Assembly (NCBI RefSeq): GCF_021390475.1
Contig: NZ_JAJUWS010000025.1
Location: forward strand, 33,422-97,421
From: Streptomyces sp. ST2-7A
Lineage (GTDB): Bacteria; Actinomycetota; Actinomycetes; Streptomycetales; Streptomycetaceae
Reading direction: 5' to 3'
DNA length: 64,000 nucleotides
The notes beneath the pieces were generated by a model. The model saw nothing but the letters and a program-made list of their open reading frames with translations, was not told the origin of the DNA and searched no databases. Shown here one piece after another: positions 41,265 to 50,340 of this stretch (its first letter is position 1; every line of letters starts with the position of its first letter). The translations under genes were made by a program, and so were the position numbers.

Positions 41265-42209
41265 TCAGCGCGGGCAGTTGCCGCGGATGTCCGAGATGGC
41301 GCGCTCGTTGGGCAGCGGGCACAGGAACTGGTCGTAGCGGGTGTCGTCGTCCACGAACCGCTTCAGCCAGGAGATGCTGTACTTCGCGATGGTGGTGTTG
41401 GAGACGTTGGGCGCGAAGTGCGAGGCGCCGTCCAACTCGACGTACATGCGGTCGGTCGAGGAGGACAGACTGGTGTAGAACGGGATCGAGTGGGAGCGCA
41501 CGGAGGCGACGCTGTCGTTCTCGGCGCCCACGATCAGGGTCGGGGTGGTGACCCGGCTCCAGTTCTTCGTGAGGTTCCACGGGGTCAGCGGGATCGACGC
41601 CTTCAGCGAGGGCCGGGAGATGGTGGCCTCCAGGGCGCCACCGCCACCCATCGAGTGGCCCATGACCGCCAGGCGGTTGGAGTCCACGCGGTGCCGCTCG
41701 GAGCTGCGCTCGGTCAGGTAGTCCAGCGCGGCCAGCAGTTGACGACCGCGCGAGGAGGGCTGGTCGAGGCGGGTGTTGGTGTCGATGACGAACACCACGA
41801 AGCCCTGGGAGGCGATGCGCGGCCCCAGCCAGTCCATGGTGGAGGAGGAGGCCGTGTACCCCGGGGCGACCGCGACGCCGCCGAAGGTGCCGTCGCTGGT
41901 GGTGGTCGGGTAGTAGATGGTTCCGCCGCCGAAGCCGGAGGCGAAGGAGGAGACCCTGGTGGTCGAGGTCCGGTAGTGACCGGTGCGGGCCTCGATGCTC
42001 GAGACCGTGGGGTTGGGCCCGCGCTGGAACTGGCTCTGGGCGGAGACGTCGGTCGTCTGCGCGGTCTCGCCGGCCATCGCGGCGGGGACGGCGACCCCGG
42101 CCCCACCGATGGCGAAGAGGGCCGCGACACCCAGCGAGAGGATGCGGCGACGGGACGTGCGCTTGTGCCGGCCGGTGGTGCGCTCGGCTTCGTTCGAATG
42201 CGGCTCCAT
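41265..42209 (-). CDS. Secreted cutinase/polyester hydrolase, PETase-like
   Basis: This 314-residue alpha/beta hydrolase closely resembles actinomycete cutinases and PET-hydrolysing enzymes. The N-terminus has TSRRRILSLGVAALFAIGGA, a possible twin-arginine signal, with cleavage near AMA-GE (residue ~47). The mature enzyme has RGPNPTVSSIEARTGHY, GFGGGTIYYP and the oxyanion-hole Tyr118 (PGYT). Nucleophile Ser186 (GHSMGGGG), Asp232 (VGAENDSVAS) and His264 (GASHFAPN) form the triad. Trp211 lies at the substrate-stacking position. One disulfide, Cys297-Cys312, is expected near the C-terminus. The second active-site disulfide of Ideonella PETase is absent, as in other actinobacterial enzymes. The ATG at 42209 has GGGAG upstream; an earlier ATG at 42254 has none. 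The natural substrate is probably cutin or other polyesters. Confidence 0.93.
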   Translation of the reverse strand: MEPHSNEAERTTGRHKRTSRRRILSLGVAALFAIGGAGVAVPAAMAGETAQTTDVSAQSQFQRGPNPTVSSIEARTGHYRTSTTRVSSFASGFGGGTIYYPTTTSDGTFGGVAVAPGYTASSSTMDWLGPRIASQGFVVFVIDTNTRLDQPSSRGRQLLAALDYLTERSSERHRVDSNRLAVMGHSMGGGGALEATISRPSLKASIPLTPWNLTKNWSRVTTPTLIVGAENDSVASVRSHSIPFYTSLSSSTDRMYVELDGASHFAPNVSNTTIAKYSISWLKRFVDDDTRYDQFLCPLPNERAISDIRGNCPR

Positions 42210-42533
42210 CGAACTCGTGTCTCCCTGGTGTGTGTGGGGGGTGGACACGGTCATGGTTCAGCCGCGGGGCGGATCCGCGCATCGGCGAAACCACCGGTGT
42301 TCGCCGGCGGGGTCGGGAGGGGAGCCGGGCGCCGTGCTCCCGACGGCGGTCCGGATCGCCGGGGTTCGGCAGGGGAACGCCTCGAAGCGCCCGTCGGTTC
42401 CCCCCCGGTGGGGCGGGAACCGACGGGCGCGGGGGACCGTGACCATCGGGGGTCGGAGGCGTTGGCATGCCGGAGGGGGCCGGGTGTCACCGGGAGGGCC
42501 CGGCGACACCCGGCCCCGGTCGGGGAGGACCGG

Positions 42534-43949
42534 TCAGCCCGCTCCGGCTCGGGGTCGGGGAGTGAGGTACAGCGTGAAGTGGTCCAACAGCGCGGGGACC
42601 GCTTCCCCGGCTCGCGGCGCGGGCCGGGAGATCACCTTCCAGTCGGTGTGCGCCAGCATCCCCGCCAGCCACGAACTCGCCGTCAACAGCACCAGGTTCT
42701 CGCCCGGGCACCGTCCGGGACCGTCGCTGAACGGCACGAGCGCCGGGTTCTCCTCCGCGTCCCCCGACAACCACTGCTCGGGTGCGAAGGAGTCCTGGTG
42801 GGGAGTGGCGAATTCGCCGCGCTGGAACCACGGGGAGTACGTCACCACCAGGGTCCCGGCGGGCATGGTGCCCCCCGTCCACCGGGTGGGTTCGGTGGTC
42901 TCCCGCAGGATCATCGGGGTGGTGTGCCACAGCCGTGTCGACTCCCGCACGCAGGCCCGCAGATAGGGCAACGGGCGCGGGGTGGCCGGATCACCGGCCT
43001 CGCCCGCCTCCGCCACCGCCCGGGCCGCCTGTTCGGGGTGTCCCGCCAGCAGTGCCAGGGCCCGGAAGGTGACCATCCCGGCGGGCTCGTAGGCGAACAA
43101 CCAGTGCGGGATCTGCCCCACCGGATCCGCCTCCGGTCGACCGAGCCCCGGCTCGTGCAGCGCGTGGGCGATGGTGCCGGGCTCGGCGGCGAAGGCGTAC
43201 CGGTGGACGCGCAGCAGGAACTCGTCGCGCCGGGCGCGCTGCCGGCCGCGCAGCAGGGACCAATTCGCGGCCGAACGCAGGGTGTTCAGCCGCTCGGTGA
43301 GTCCGGTGTCGTCGGCCGCCGCCTCACCCAGCACGATGCGACGCACCGCCCGCCACCACATCTCGCCGAAGTCGTCCCAACCCAGCACGCCGTGCCGCAG
43401 CGCGCGGTCGACGGTGGCGGAGGACTCCTCGGCCGTGCGCCGCACCACATCCGGGGCGGCGGAGTGCATCGCCCGGGGCATCTGCAGGGCCTTCTCGTTG
43501 ACCCGCCGACGGGCCCGACGCTCCCCGCCGCGGGAGATCAACGAGCCGTGCGGCTGGAACTTGCCCAGCGCCCGCCGCTTCTCCAGTGTGTCGGGGGTGA
43601 ACGGGTCGGGGGTCTCGCCGAGGACCCGGTGCATGTCCCCGGGGGTCAGCAGCAGGGCGATCGGCCGGGCGGTGGTGTTGAGCATCACCGGCCCGTCCCC
43701 GTAGCGCTGCCGCAGCTCGGCCATCAGGTCGAGCGCGTGACGATCCCAGCCGTGGCGCTCGGAGAGCTTCATGGGGGTGGGCCGGCGCATGATCGGGCCC
43801 TTGGCGGCGGTGGGCAGCAGCAACTGCGTCAGGACACGCGCGGCGTCACGGGGGGACAGGCGGACGAGTTCCCCGGTGGCCTCCGGGGAGTCGGTCCCGG
43901 CCGTGTGGGGCGACTCGAGGGTGCCGGCGGCACCGGTCGGCGGGGTCAA
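42534..43949 (-). CDS. Cytochrome P450
   Basis: This is a soluble bacterial P450 of about 471 residues. The haem ligand is the Cys in FSDGPGRCPGENLVL (codon 42708-42710, residue ~414). The K-helix ExxR is in RACVRESTRLW, and the I-helix proton-relay threonine is in AYEPAGMVTF. The N-terminal GPIMRRPTPMKLSERHG and a VNEKALQMPRAMHS C-helix region support the CYP fold. I chose a TTG at 43949 because GGGAGG lies 5 nt upstream; a GTG at 43979 would add ten residues without a ribosome site. No redox partner gene is adjacent. The substrate is unknown. Confidence 0.9.
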   Translation of the reverse strand: MTPPTGAAGTLESPHTAGTDSPEATGELVRLSPRDAARVLTQLLLPTAAKGPIMRRPTPMKLSERHGWDRHALDLMAELRQRYGDGPVMLNTTARPIALLLTPGDMHRVLGETPDPFTPDTLEKRRALGKFQPHGSLISRGGERRARRRVNEKALQMPRAMHSAAPDVVRRTAEESSATVDRALRHGVLGWDDFGEMWWRAVRRIVLGEAAADDTGLTERLNTLRSAANWSLLRGRQRARRDEFLLRVHRYAFAAEPGTIAHALHEPGLGRPEADPVGQIPHWLFAYEPAGMVTFRALALLAGHPEQAARAVAEAGEAGDPATPRPLPYLRACVRESTRLWHTTPMILRETTEPTRWTGGTMPAGTLVVTYSPWFQRGEFATPHQDSFAPEQWLSGDAEENPALVPFSDGPGRCPGENLVLLTASSWLAGMLAHTDWKVISRPAPRAGEAVPALLDHFTLYLTPRPRAGAG

Positions 43950-44120
43950 CGTACCTCCCGGGTTCGGGACGGGTTCCACGACCCGTCATGGGGCGGACAC
44001 CGGGGCGGGGACCACTGCGCGGCCCCGTCACGGTTTCGGTGCTTCTGTCCCGACCGGCTCCTCCCATGCCCCCTTCCCGGGGTGGTTCCCCGACGCCCGC
44101 CCCCGGGCCCCGGGGGCGGG

Positions 44121-45500
44121 TCAGCCACCGATGACCGGGTGGGCCCCGGTGCCCCGGGGCGTGGTGCGCACCGGTGTGCGAGGGGGGCGGGAGGGTGCGG
44201 CGGGTGAGGAGCGTGCCGAACGACTCCGGACGGCCCCCGGCGTCGGAGGGCCGGCCCCCCGGGGCGACCGAACCCGGGCTCCGCTCCCGGTGGTTTTCCC
44301 ACCCGAGTTCGGAGAGGTTTTCCCCGGTGTGGTTCCGCGGGGATCGGAAGGAGCGGATGTCGGGTTGTCCCGCCCCCCACCGTCGTGCGGAAGAGCCTTC
44401 CCCGGATTCTTTTTCGAGGAATTCGGGGAATTCCCGTGAAGCGGAATGTCGGAGGAATTCGGGGAGGACGGGCCCGGGTGTCCGGGGCGCACGCCGACGG
44501 ACGAAACCATCGGATGGCGTGGAGCCTTCTCCTGCCCGACGGGACCTCCCGGAAACCTCTCGTTTCCGGCCCTTTCAGTGACGTGCGGAAGAGGCCCGGG
44601 ACCCGGGGGTCCCGTGGTCCCGGGGGGCACCCGGGAGGCGGGGGTCCGTGTCGACTTCCCGGCATCCACCGGGTCCCCGCTCTCCACCGCCTCGCGGATG
44701 CGGATCAGCGCCTGGCGCAACAGCCGGGAGACGTGCATCTGTGAGATGCCCAGCCGTTCGCCGATCCGGCTCTGCGACAGATCACCGAAGAAACGCAGGT
44801 AGAGAATGGCCTGCTCGCGCTCCGACAACCCGGCCACGGCCCCTCTCACCGACTCGCGGTCCACCACGTGGTCGAAGCCGGGATCCGGTTCGCCGAGCGC
44901 GCCCAGCAGGGACGGCCCCCCGTCCTCGCCGGACCCCGTGGGGGAGGCGTCCAACGAGAGGGTGCTGAAGCTGCGCATCGCCTCCATGCCGAGCCGGACC
45001 TCCTGCTCCGACAGGCCGGTGTACTCGGCGATCCGTCCGATCGGTGGCCCGTACTCGTCCAACCCGCAGTCCAGATGGCGGCTGGCGGTCCGCACCCGGT
45101 TGCGCAGCTCCTGGGTGTGGCGCGGGACGTGCACCCGCCACATGCAGTCCCGGAAGTGTCGCTTGACCTCGCCCACGATCGTCGGCACCGCGAAGCTCTC
45201 GAAGGCGTTGCCCCGCGAGGGGTCGTAGCGCTCCACCGCCTTGACCAGGCCCAGTGCCGCCACCTGGCGCAGATCCTCCAGGTCCTCCCCGCGGCTGCGG
45301 TAGGTCAGCGCGATCCGGTCGGCCATGGGCTTCCAGGCGCAGACCACCTGGCGGCACAGCCGCTGTCGTTCCGGGCACGGCGGCAGCACGGCGATCCGCT
45401 CGAATTCCTCACGCGTGTCCGGTGCGTCGTGGTGCGCATGGCGACGGCCACGTCGTTTTCCGGGTCCTCCCGGTATTTTCCCGGGGATGTCTCCGGGCAT
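44121..45500 (-). CDS. SigB/SigF-family RNA polymerase sigma factor with a long C-terminal tail
   Basis: This alternative sigma factor of the general-stress/sporulation group spans residues ~1-270 of a 459-residue frame. Region 2 is visible as DLRQVAALGLVKAVERYDPS and FAVPTIVGEVKRHFRDCMWR, then VPRHTQELRNRVRTASRHL. Region 3 contains IAEYTGLSEQEVRLGMEAM. Region 4 has LSEREQAILYLRFFGDLSQS and RLGISQMHVSRLLRQALIRI. Family members normally end soon after the last motif. Here a ~190-residue Pro/Ser/Gly-rich tail follows, with lower third-position GC and repeated PNSS, suggesting a lost stop codon or unselected reading frame. The ATG at 45500 has GAGGGG 5 nt upstream. It is divergent from the three-gene operon at 45731. 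Confidence 0.88.
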   Translation of the reverse strand: MPGDIPGKIPGGPGKRRGRRHAHHDAPDTREEFERIAVLPPCPERQRLCRQVVCAWKPMADRIALTYRSRGEDLEDLRQVAALGLVKAVERYDPSRGNAFESFAVPTIVGEVKRHFRDCMWRVHVPRHTQELRNRVRTASRHLDCGLDEYGPPIGRIAEYTGLSEQEVRLGMEAMRSFSTLSLDASPTGSGEDGGPSLLGALGEPDPGFDHVVDRESVRGAVAGLSEREQAILYLRFFGDLSQSRIGERLGISQMHVSRLLRQALIRIREAVESGDPVDAGKSTRTPASRVPPGTTGPPGPGPLPHVTERAGNERFPGGPVGQEKAPRHPMVSSVGVRPGHPGPSSPNSSDIPLHGNSPNSSKKNPGKALPHDGGGRDNPTSAPSDPRGTTPGKTSPNSGGKTTGSGARVRSPRGAGPPTPGAVRSRSARSSPAAPSRPPRTPVRTTPRGTGAHPVIGG

Positions 45501-45730
45501 TCTCGCCCCTCTTCGCCTGTCCGACACGGAATCACGGGCTCGACGGCGTTCGGCCCTCGGGGGAGCATCGTTAATTCCCGCGCACTCCTTCCGCTTCCGC
45601 GCGCGGCCCATCGCGGACCCCGAGCCATCCACGCCCGATTCCATGGTGACCCCGATCACGCCCCTCCGCATCCGGAGTGCTTTTCCGCCCCGGGAGGTTT
45701 CCCGACGGCCACAGCGGTCACCCGAAGAAC

Positions 45731-46096
45731 ATGAACCAGTCATCGAAGGGCCCCGGTGCCGCGGGGCTCCCCATCCCGGAGTACGACCAGCTCACCCCGG
45801 GCGAACTGGAGCACCGGATCCGTTCCCTGGAGTCGGAGCAGGTCGACCATCTCCTCGCCCACGAGCGGGACCACGCCGACCGCCCACAGGTGATCAACCT
45901 GCTCACCGAACGCCTGGGGCAGATGGAGGACGGCTCCCCGCCCACCCCCGGTGGTGACCCGCGTCCCGGTCACGCCGACAGCGGACGCGGGGGGTCCCCC
46001 GTCCATCCGACGACCTCGCCCCAACCCTTCCACTCGCCGCCGCACGGCACCCCGCAGCAGCCGGCCCGGCCCAAGGCGGACGAGCGACGTCCGTGA
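45731..46096 (+). CDS. Small conserved actinobacterial protein (DUF8129-like)
   Basis: In this 121-residue protein the first ~60 residues contain LPIPEYDQLTPGELEHRIRS followed by VDHLLAHERDHADRPQVINL and LTERLGQME. This helical pattern (P-x-Y-D-x-L, HRIRSL, LL-x-HE-x-x-H) is found in many actinobacterial small proteins. The remaining half is Pro/His-rich. The ATG follows GAAGA. Its stop overlaps the next start by four bases (GTGA), so it is the first gene of a coupled operon with the carboxylate-amine ligase. Function is unknown. Confidence 0.75.
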   Translation: MNQSSKGPGAAGLPIPEYDQLTPGELEHRIRSLESEQVDHLLAHERDHADRPQVINLLTERLGQMEDGSPPTPGGDPRPGHADSGRGGSPVHPTTSPQPFHSPPHGTPQQPARPKADERRP

Positions 46097-47493
46097 CGAC
46101 CACCCGCGGCTCCACCGCGACCACCGTCGCACCCCGACCGGTGTCCTCCTCCACCCCCGGTGACGCGCTCACCGTCGGGGTGGAGGAGGAATTCCTGCTG
46201 GTCGACCCCCGCACCGCGCGGACCTCCCCGGCCTGCGCACGGGTGCTGGCGCGCGTGGAGGCGGACCCGCCGCCGGCCGGCGGGTGCCGCCCCGAACTCC
46301 ACGCCACCCAGGTGGAGGCGTCCACCGGGGTGTGCACGGACCTGAACGGTGATCGGGGAGTCGCCGGTCAGCTGTCCGGTCTGCGATCCCGCCTGGCCGC
46401 GGCGGCCCGGGAGGAGGACGTCCTCCTGGTGCCCTCCGGCACCCCCGTCCTCGGCGGCGGGGGACCGCACATCACACCCGAGGACCGGTACGAGCGCATC
46501 GCGGCGCATTACGCCGGCGCCATGGAGCACTACGAGATGTGCGGCTGCCACGTGCACGTCGGTGTCCCGGACGAGGAGACCGCCGTGGCCGTCGTCAACC
46601 GCCTGCGCCCCTGGCTGCCGGTGCTCCTGGCCCTCTCCGCCAACTCTCCCCTCCACCGGGGACGGGATCGCGGCTTCGCGAGCTGGCGGATCGCCGAGGA
46701 GGTGCGCTTCCCCGGCGCCGGCCTGCCGCCGTGGTTCGACTCCGCGGCCCACCACCGCGCCGTCCTGGACCGCATGGTCGAGACCGGGGCGCTCGCCGAC
46801 CACGGGATGACCTTCTGGCTGGCCCGCCCCTCCTCCCGCTATCCCACCGTGGAGGTGCGTGTCGCCGACACCGCCGCCACGGTCGACGAGGCGGTGCTCC
46901 AGGCCGGTCTGGTCCGCGCCCTGGTGCGCACCGCCCTCACGGAGCTGGAGGCGGGTGCCGCGACCCCGCGCCCCGACGACCAGGAGGCGGCGGCGGCCCT
47001 GTGGAGCGCCGCCCGCCACGGGCTGGGCGGCTCCCTGGTCCATCCCCGCACCGGACGGCTCGTCCCGGCCCGGGAAGCGGTGGACGCGCTTCTCGCCTCG
47101 GTGACACCGGCCCTGGAGGGCAGCGGGGACCTGCTCCCGGTACGCTCCCTGCTCGACGCCGTCCTCGCCGGCGGCACCGGAGCCGATCGGCAGCGCGCCG
47201 CCTGGCGGGAGGGCGGCCCCGGCGCCGTGGTCGGGATGCTGGCGGTCCGGACCGGCGGTGGGTCGGGTGCCGCGCCCACCCCCGGCGACCCTCGGACCAC
47301 GGTCCCCCCGGAAGAGCGTCCCCGAACCCCCGAGCCCTCCGACCCCGGCAGCGCCGACGGTGCCCCGGCGGTCCGGCCCACCCCGACCCCGGCAGCGCCG
47401 CCGGAGCCGGAGGCACGACGGGAGGACTCCCCGTCGCCCTTCCACTTCGATCCCGCGACCCCCTCGCGGGCACAGGAGCCGCCCCATGCCTGA
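46093..47493 (+). CDS. Glutamate-cysteine ligase family (YbdK-type) carboxylate-amine ligase
   Basis: This 466-residue ATP-dependent enzyme belongs to the GCS2/YbdK family, which forms amide bonds between a carboxylate and an amine. The N-terminal signature is VGVEEEFLLVDPRT, followed by PELHATQVEASTGVCTDL, PSGTPVL, EMCGCHVHVGVPDEETA, LLALSANSPLHRGRD and SSRYPTVEVRVADTAATVDE. The catalytic domain covers ~370 residues. The last ~95 are Pro/Glu/Ser-rich and probably disordered. Start and stop codons overlap both neighbours, so the operon is translationally coupled. The true substrate is probably not glutathione-related in an actinomycete. Pairing with a haem-oxygenase-like oxidase suggests a small amino-acid-derived product, which is inference. 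Confidence 0.88.
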   Translation: MTTTRGSTATTVAPRPVSSSTPGDALTVGVEEEFLLVDPRTARTSPACARVLARVEADPPPAGGCRPELHATQVEASTGVCTDLNGDRGVAGQLSGLRSRLAAAAREEDVLLVPSGTPVLGGGGPHITPEDRYERIAAHYAGAMEHYEMCGCHVHVGVPDEETAVAVVNRLRPWLPVLLALSANSPLHRGRDRGFASWRIAEEVRFPGAGLPPWFDSAAHHRAVLDRMVETGALADHGMTFWLARPSSRYPTVEVRVADTAATVDEAVLQAGLVRALVRTALTELEAGAATPRPDDQEAAAALWSAARHGLGGSLVHPRTGRLVPAREAVDALLASVTPALEGSGDLLPVRSLLDAVLAGGTGADRQRAAWREGGPGAVVGMLAVRTGGGSGAAPTPGDPRTTVPPEERPRTPEPSDPGSADGAPAVRPTPTPAAPPEPEARREDSPSPFHFDPATPSRAQEPPHA

Positions 47494-48592
47494 GCAGATC
47501 CTCACCCGTCCCGTTCCCACCGGCGCCGGGCGCCGCCCCACGACCCCCGAGGGGGTGCCGGCGCCCTCGTTGCCCCGCTCCCGGGGGCCGCTGGGGGACG
47601 CGGTCCTCGCGTTGCTGGGGCCCGAACCGCCCGCCCCGGGCGCCGAGGGCGCGCCCGCAGTGACCCCGGAGCTGACGGCGGAGATCGCCGCGGCCGACCC
47701 GTACGGCGGCGACCTGCACGTGGCCCTCTCCGTCTGCTACGAGTTGCACTACCGCGGCTTCGCGGGTGTCCACCCGGACCGCGAGTGGGACCCGGCCCTG
47801 TTGAGCCTGCGGGCCGCGCTGGAGCAGCGCTTCCTCACCGCGCTGCGCGCCGACCTGCCGGACGACACCGACCTGCGCGGGGCGCTGGAGGATCTGCTGA
47901 CCGAGCCGCCCGGCGGTGCCGGGGTCTCCCGGTACCTCTCCCGGTCGGGGGAGTGGTGGCAGATGCGCGAGTACCTCGTGCACCGTTCGATCTACCACCT
48001 CAAGGAGGCCGACCCGCACGCCTGGGCCATTCCCCGCCTGACCGGTCGGGCCAAGGCCGCGCTGGTCGCCGTCGAGTTCGACGAGTACGGCGGGGGCCGG
48101 GCGGACCGGATACACGCGCACCTGTTCGCCGAACTGCTGGAGGGGGCGGGGCTGGAATCCGGCTACCTGGCCTACGTGGACGTGGTGCCGTCCCCGGCGC
48201 TCGCGGTGGTCAACCTGATGTCGCTGTTCGGCCTGCACCGCACCCTGCGCGGCGCGTTGGTGGGCCACTTCGCGGCGGCCGAGATCACCACCCCGCCCTC
48301 CGCCCGACGGCTGGTCCGCGCTCTGCAGCGGATGGGTGCCCCCGAGCGGTGCGCGCGCTTCTACACCGAGCACATCGAGGCGGACGCCGTCCACGAGCAG
48401 TTGATGCGGCACGACGTCATCGCCGATCTGCTGGAGCGGGAGCCGGAACTGCGGGCGGACGTGGTCTTCGGCATCCGGGCCACCGGTTTCCTGGAGGCGC
48501 GGCTGGGACGCCTGATGCTCGATGCATGGGCCCGCGACCGCAGTTCCCTGATCGGGCCCATGCGGCCGGGCGGCGCCCCGGCGGCCGCCTGA
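47486..48592 (+). CDS. Iron-containing redox enzyme, haem-oxygenase-like di-iron family
   Basis: This 368-residue all-helical protein belongs to the group often annotated iron-containing redox enzyme family. Candidate metal ligands are in SVCYELHYRGF (Glu, His), HRSIYHLKEADPHAWAIP, VEFDEYGGGRADRIHAHLF (Glu, Asp, His) and FYTEHIEADAVHEQLMRHD (Glu, His). Such HDO proteins use two irons and O2 for N-oxygenation, desaturation or C-C cleavage. The ATG at 47486 overlaps the ligase stop (ATGCCTGA) and has AGGAG 8 nt upstream, so it is coupled. Two terminators follow. CDGSH and HemK2-like genes, which I associate with this enzyme in streptomycetes, lie 2.7 kb away. Confidence 0.88.
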   Translation: MPEQILTRPVPTGAGRRPTTPEGVPAPSLPRSRGPLGDAVLALLGPEPPAPGAEGAPAVTPELTAEIAAADPYGGDLHVALSVCYELHYRGFAGVHPDREWDPALLSLRAALEQRFLTALRADLPDDTDLRGALEDLLTEPPGGAGVSRYLSRSGEWWQMREYLVHRSIYHLKEADPHAWAIPRLTGRAKAALVAVEFDEYGGGRADRIHAHLFAELLEGAGLESGYLAYVDVVPSPALAVVNLMSLFGLHRTLRGALVGHFAAAEITTPPSARRLVRALQRMGAPERCARFYTEHIEADAVHEQLMRHDVIADLLEREPELRADVVFGIRATGFLEARLGRLMLDAWARDRSSLIGPMRPGGAPAAA

Positions 48593-48627
48593 CCGGGCGG
48601 CCCTCCGGCGGTACGCCGATCGACGGC

Positions 48628-48657
48628 GCCGGTTCCCCTTCCCGACCGGGAACCGGC
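48628..48657. terminator. Hairpin 1 after the redox-enzyme operon
   Basis: Ten-bp arms GCCGGTTCCC/GGGAACCGGC with a 10-nt loop. Confidence 0.7.
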
Positions 48658-48673
48658 GATGTCCGGCGTGTTC

Positions 48674-48704
48674 GGACGCCTCTTCCGATCGGGGAGAGGC
48701 GTCC
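48674..48704. terminator. Hairpin 2 between convergent units
   Basis: Nine-bp arms GGACGCCTC/GAGGCGTCC with a 13-nt loop. With hairpin 1 it separates the operon from the convergent MocR gene. Confidence 0.65.
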
Positions 48705-48839
48705 GGCGGGCCGTTCCCCCGCCGGTTCCGTCGATCCGGCCGCATCGCCCGTCCGGGACGGGGCCCGATCCCGTCGCCCGTGGGCGCCCCGGCCGGAGTC
48801 ATCGGTGGGTCCGGCCCGGGGACGTGCCGGACCGTCGCC

Positions 48840-50324
48840 TCACCCGGGATCGGGGGACACCGTCACCGGGAACACGCCGGTGTCGATCAGGGCCCGGCGC
48901 AGCCGTCGGACCCCCTCCTCCAGATGCCCGGTGCCGGGTGCGCCGACGTGGCTCAATCGCAGGTGGGGCGCGGGGGATTCGGCGGGGAAGTAGGGGCCGC
49001 CGGCGGTGACCGCCACACCGTGCCGCAGGGCGGACGCGACCACCGCGTGCTCGTCGGTGCCGTCGGGCAGCCGGAGCCACAGGTGGTAGCCGCCCGGCGG
49101 CGGTCTCTCCGGCAGCAGTTCCGGTAGCGCTCCGCCGAGGGCGGCCAGCAGGGCGGTGCGGCGTTCGCGCAGCGCCTCCGCGAGCGTGCGCAGGTGACGG
49201 GTCCACGCGGGGGAACCGACCAGTTCGAGGGTGGTCTCCTGCAACGGCCGGGGGATGAGCAGGCCGTCGACCACCTGGACGGCGCGCAGGCGTTCCCATG
49301 CCGGGCCGCGCGCGGTCAGGGCCCCGATCCGCAGGCTGGGCGAGGTCGCCTTGGTCAGCGAGCGGATGTGGACCACGACGCCGTCCGGGTCGTCGGCGGC
49401 CAACGGGGGCGGTGCCGGCGGGGAGTCGGCGTGCACCATGCGGCGGGCGAAGTCGTCCTCCACGACGAAGGCGCCCGCCGCCCGGGCGACGCGTACCACC
49501 TCGGTGCGCCGGCGCGGCGACAGGACGGCGCCGGTGGGGTTGTGGAACAGCGGTTGGCAGACGAACAGCCTGGCCCGGGTGGCCGCGAACGCGTCGGCCA
49601 GCAGGTCGGTGCGCACCCCGTCGGCGTCCACCGGCACCGGGACCGGTCGCAGCCCGGCCGCGCGGGCGACGGCGAGCGTCCCCGGATAGCCGGGGGATTC
49701 GACCAGGACCGGCGAGCCGGGGGCGGCCAGCGCCCGCAGGGCGGTGGTGAGGGCGCTCTGGCCCCCTCCGGTGACCAGCACGTCCGAGGCGCTGAGCGGA
49801 CCGCCGGGGCCGCCGACGTCCCGGGCGAACCATTCCCGCAACTCGGCCAATCCCTCCACCGGCGGCCGGGACCAGGTTCCCGGCCGCCGACCGGCCCGGG
49901 CCAGGGCGGCGGCCAGCGCGCGTTCGGGACGCAGGACCGCGTGCGGGTATCCGCCGTTGAGGTCGATGACCTCGGGAGGCGGGGCGACGAGGGTGGCGAG
50001 CAGGCCGTTCGCGTCGACCCCGCGGGGACCGACATCGACGGCGGAGTGCGGTGGGTCCGCGCTGAGGGCGACCTCCTGCCAGGAGAGGTCGCCGCCGGCG
50101 GTCGTGGCGCGGCGGGAGGGGGCCTTGAAGACCCCGGAGCCGGGGCGGGCGACGACCAGCCCCTCGGCGGCGAGCGAGGAGATCGCCCGGGAGACCGTCA
50201 CCGGGCCGACCCCGTACCGCGCCACCAACGCGCGACTGGACGGCAGCTTCTCCCCGTCCGAGTAACGGTTCAGTTCATCGCGCAGTTCGGAGACCACCCG
50301 ATCCACACTGCTACCGTATTTCAT
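48840..50324 (-). CDS. MocR-type GntR/aminotransferase-fold regulator
   Basis: This 494-residue PLP-dependent transcription factor has an N-terminal GntR winged helix (LPSSRALVARYGVGPVTVSR, ISSLAAEGLVVARPGSGVF) joined to a fold-type I aminotransferase domain (~110-480). That domain has a PLP lysine in IRSLTKATSPSLRIG and the conserved QPLFHNPTGAVLSP. The layout is closest to PtsJ/PdxR-like MocR proteins, many of which control vitamin B6 or amino-acid metabolism. It is divergent from an EamA exporter, and the two start codons overlap. That points to a shared, very compact control region. Confidence 0.92.
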   Translation of the reverse strand: MKYGSSVDRVVSELRDELNRYSDGEKLPSSRALVARYGVGPVTVSRAISSLAAEGLVVARPGSGVFKAPSRRATTAGGDLSWQEVALSADPPHSAVDVGPRGVDANGLLATLVAPPPEVIDLNGGYPHAVLRPERALAAALARAGRRPGTWSRPPVEGLAELREWFARDVGGPGGPLSASDVLVTGGGQSALTTALRALAAPGSPVLVESPGYPGTLAVARAAGLRPVPVPVDADGVRTDLLADAFAATRARLFVCQPLFHNPTGAVLSPRRRTEVVRVARAAGAFVVEDDFARRMVHADSPPAPPPLAADDPDGVVVHIRSLTKATSPSLRIGALTARGPAWERLRAVQVVDGLLIPRPLQETTLELVGSPAWTRHLRTLAEALRERRTALLAALGGALPELLPERPPPGGYHLWLRLPDGTDEHAVVASALRHGVAVTAGGPYFPAESPAPHLRLSHVGAPGTGHLEEGVRRLRRALIDTGVFPVTVSPDPG

Positions 50325-50340
50325 GAAGATACATGATAGC
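50311..50340. promoter_or_regulatory. Divergent control element between MocR and EamA genes
   Basis: CATGA occurs at 50322 and 50332, exactly one helical turn apart, inside a short A/T-rich island. The 8-bp palindrome TTCATGAA (50320-50327) covers both start codons. MocR regulators often bind direct repeats. Confidence 0.45.

Noticed and set aside
41265..45500. Polyester hydrolase, P450 and sigma factor considered as part of a natural-product cluster
   Set aside because: No PKS, NRPS, terpene synthase or RiPP core gene is adjacent, and the genes do not form an operon.
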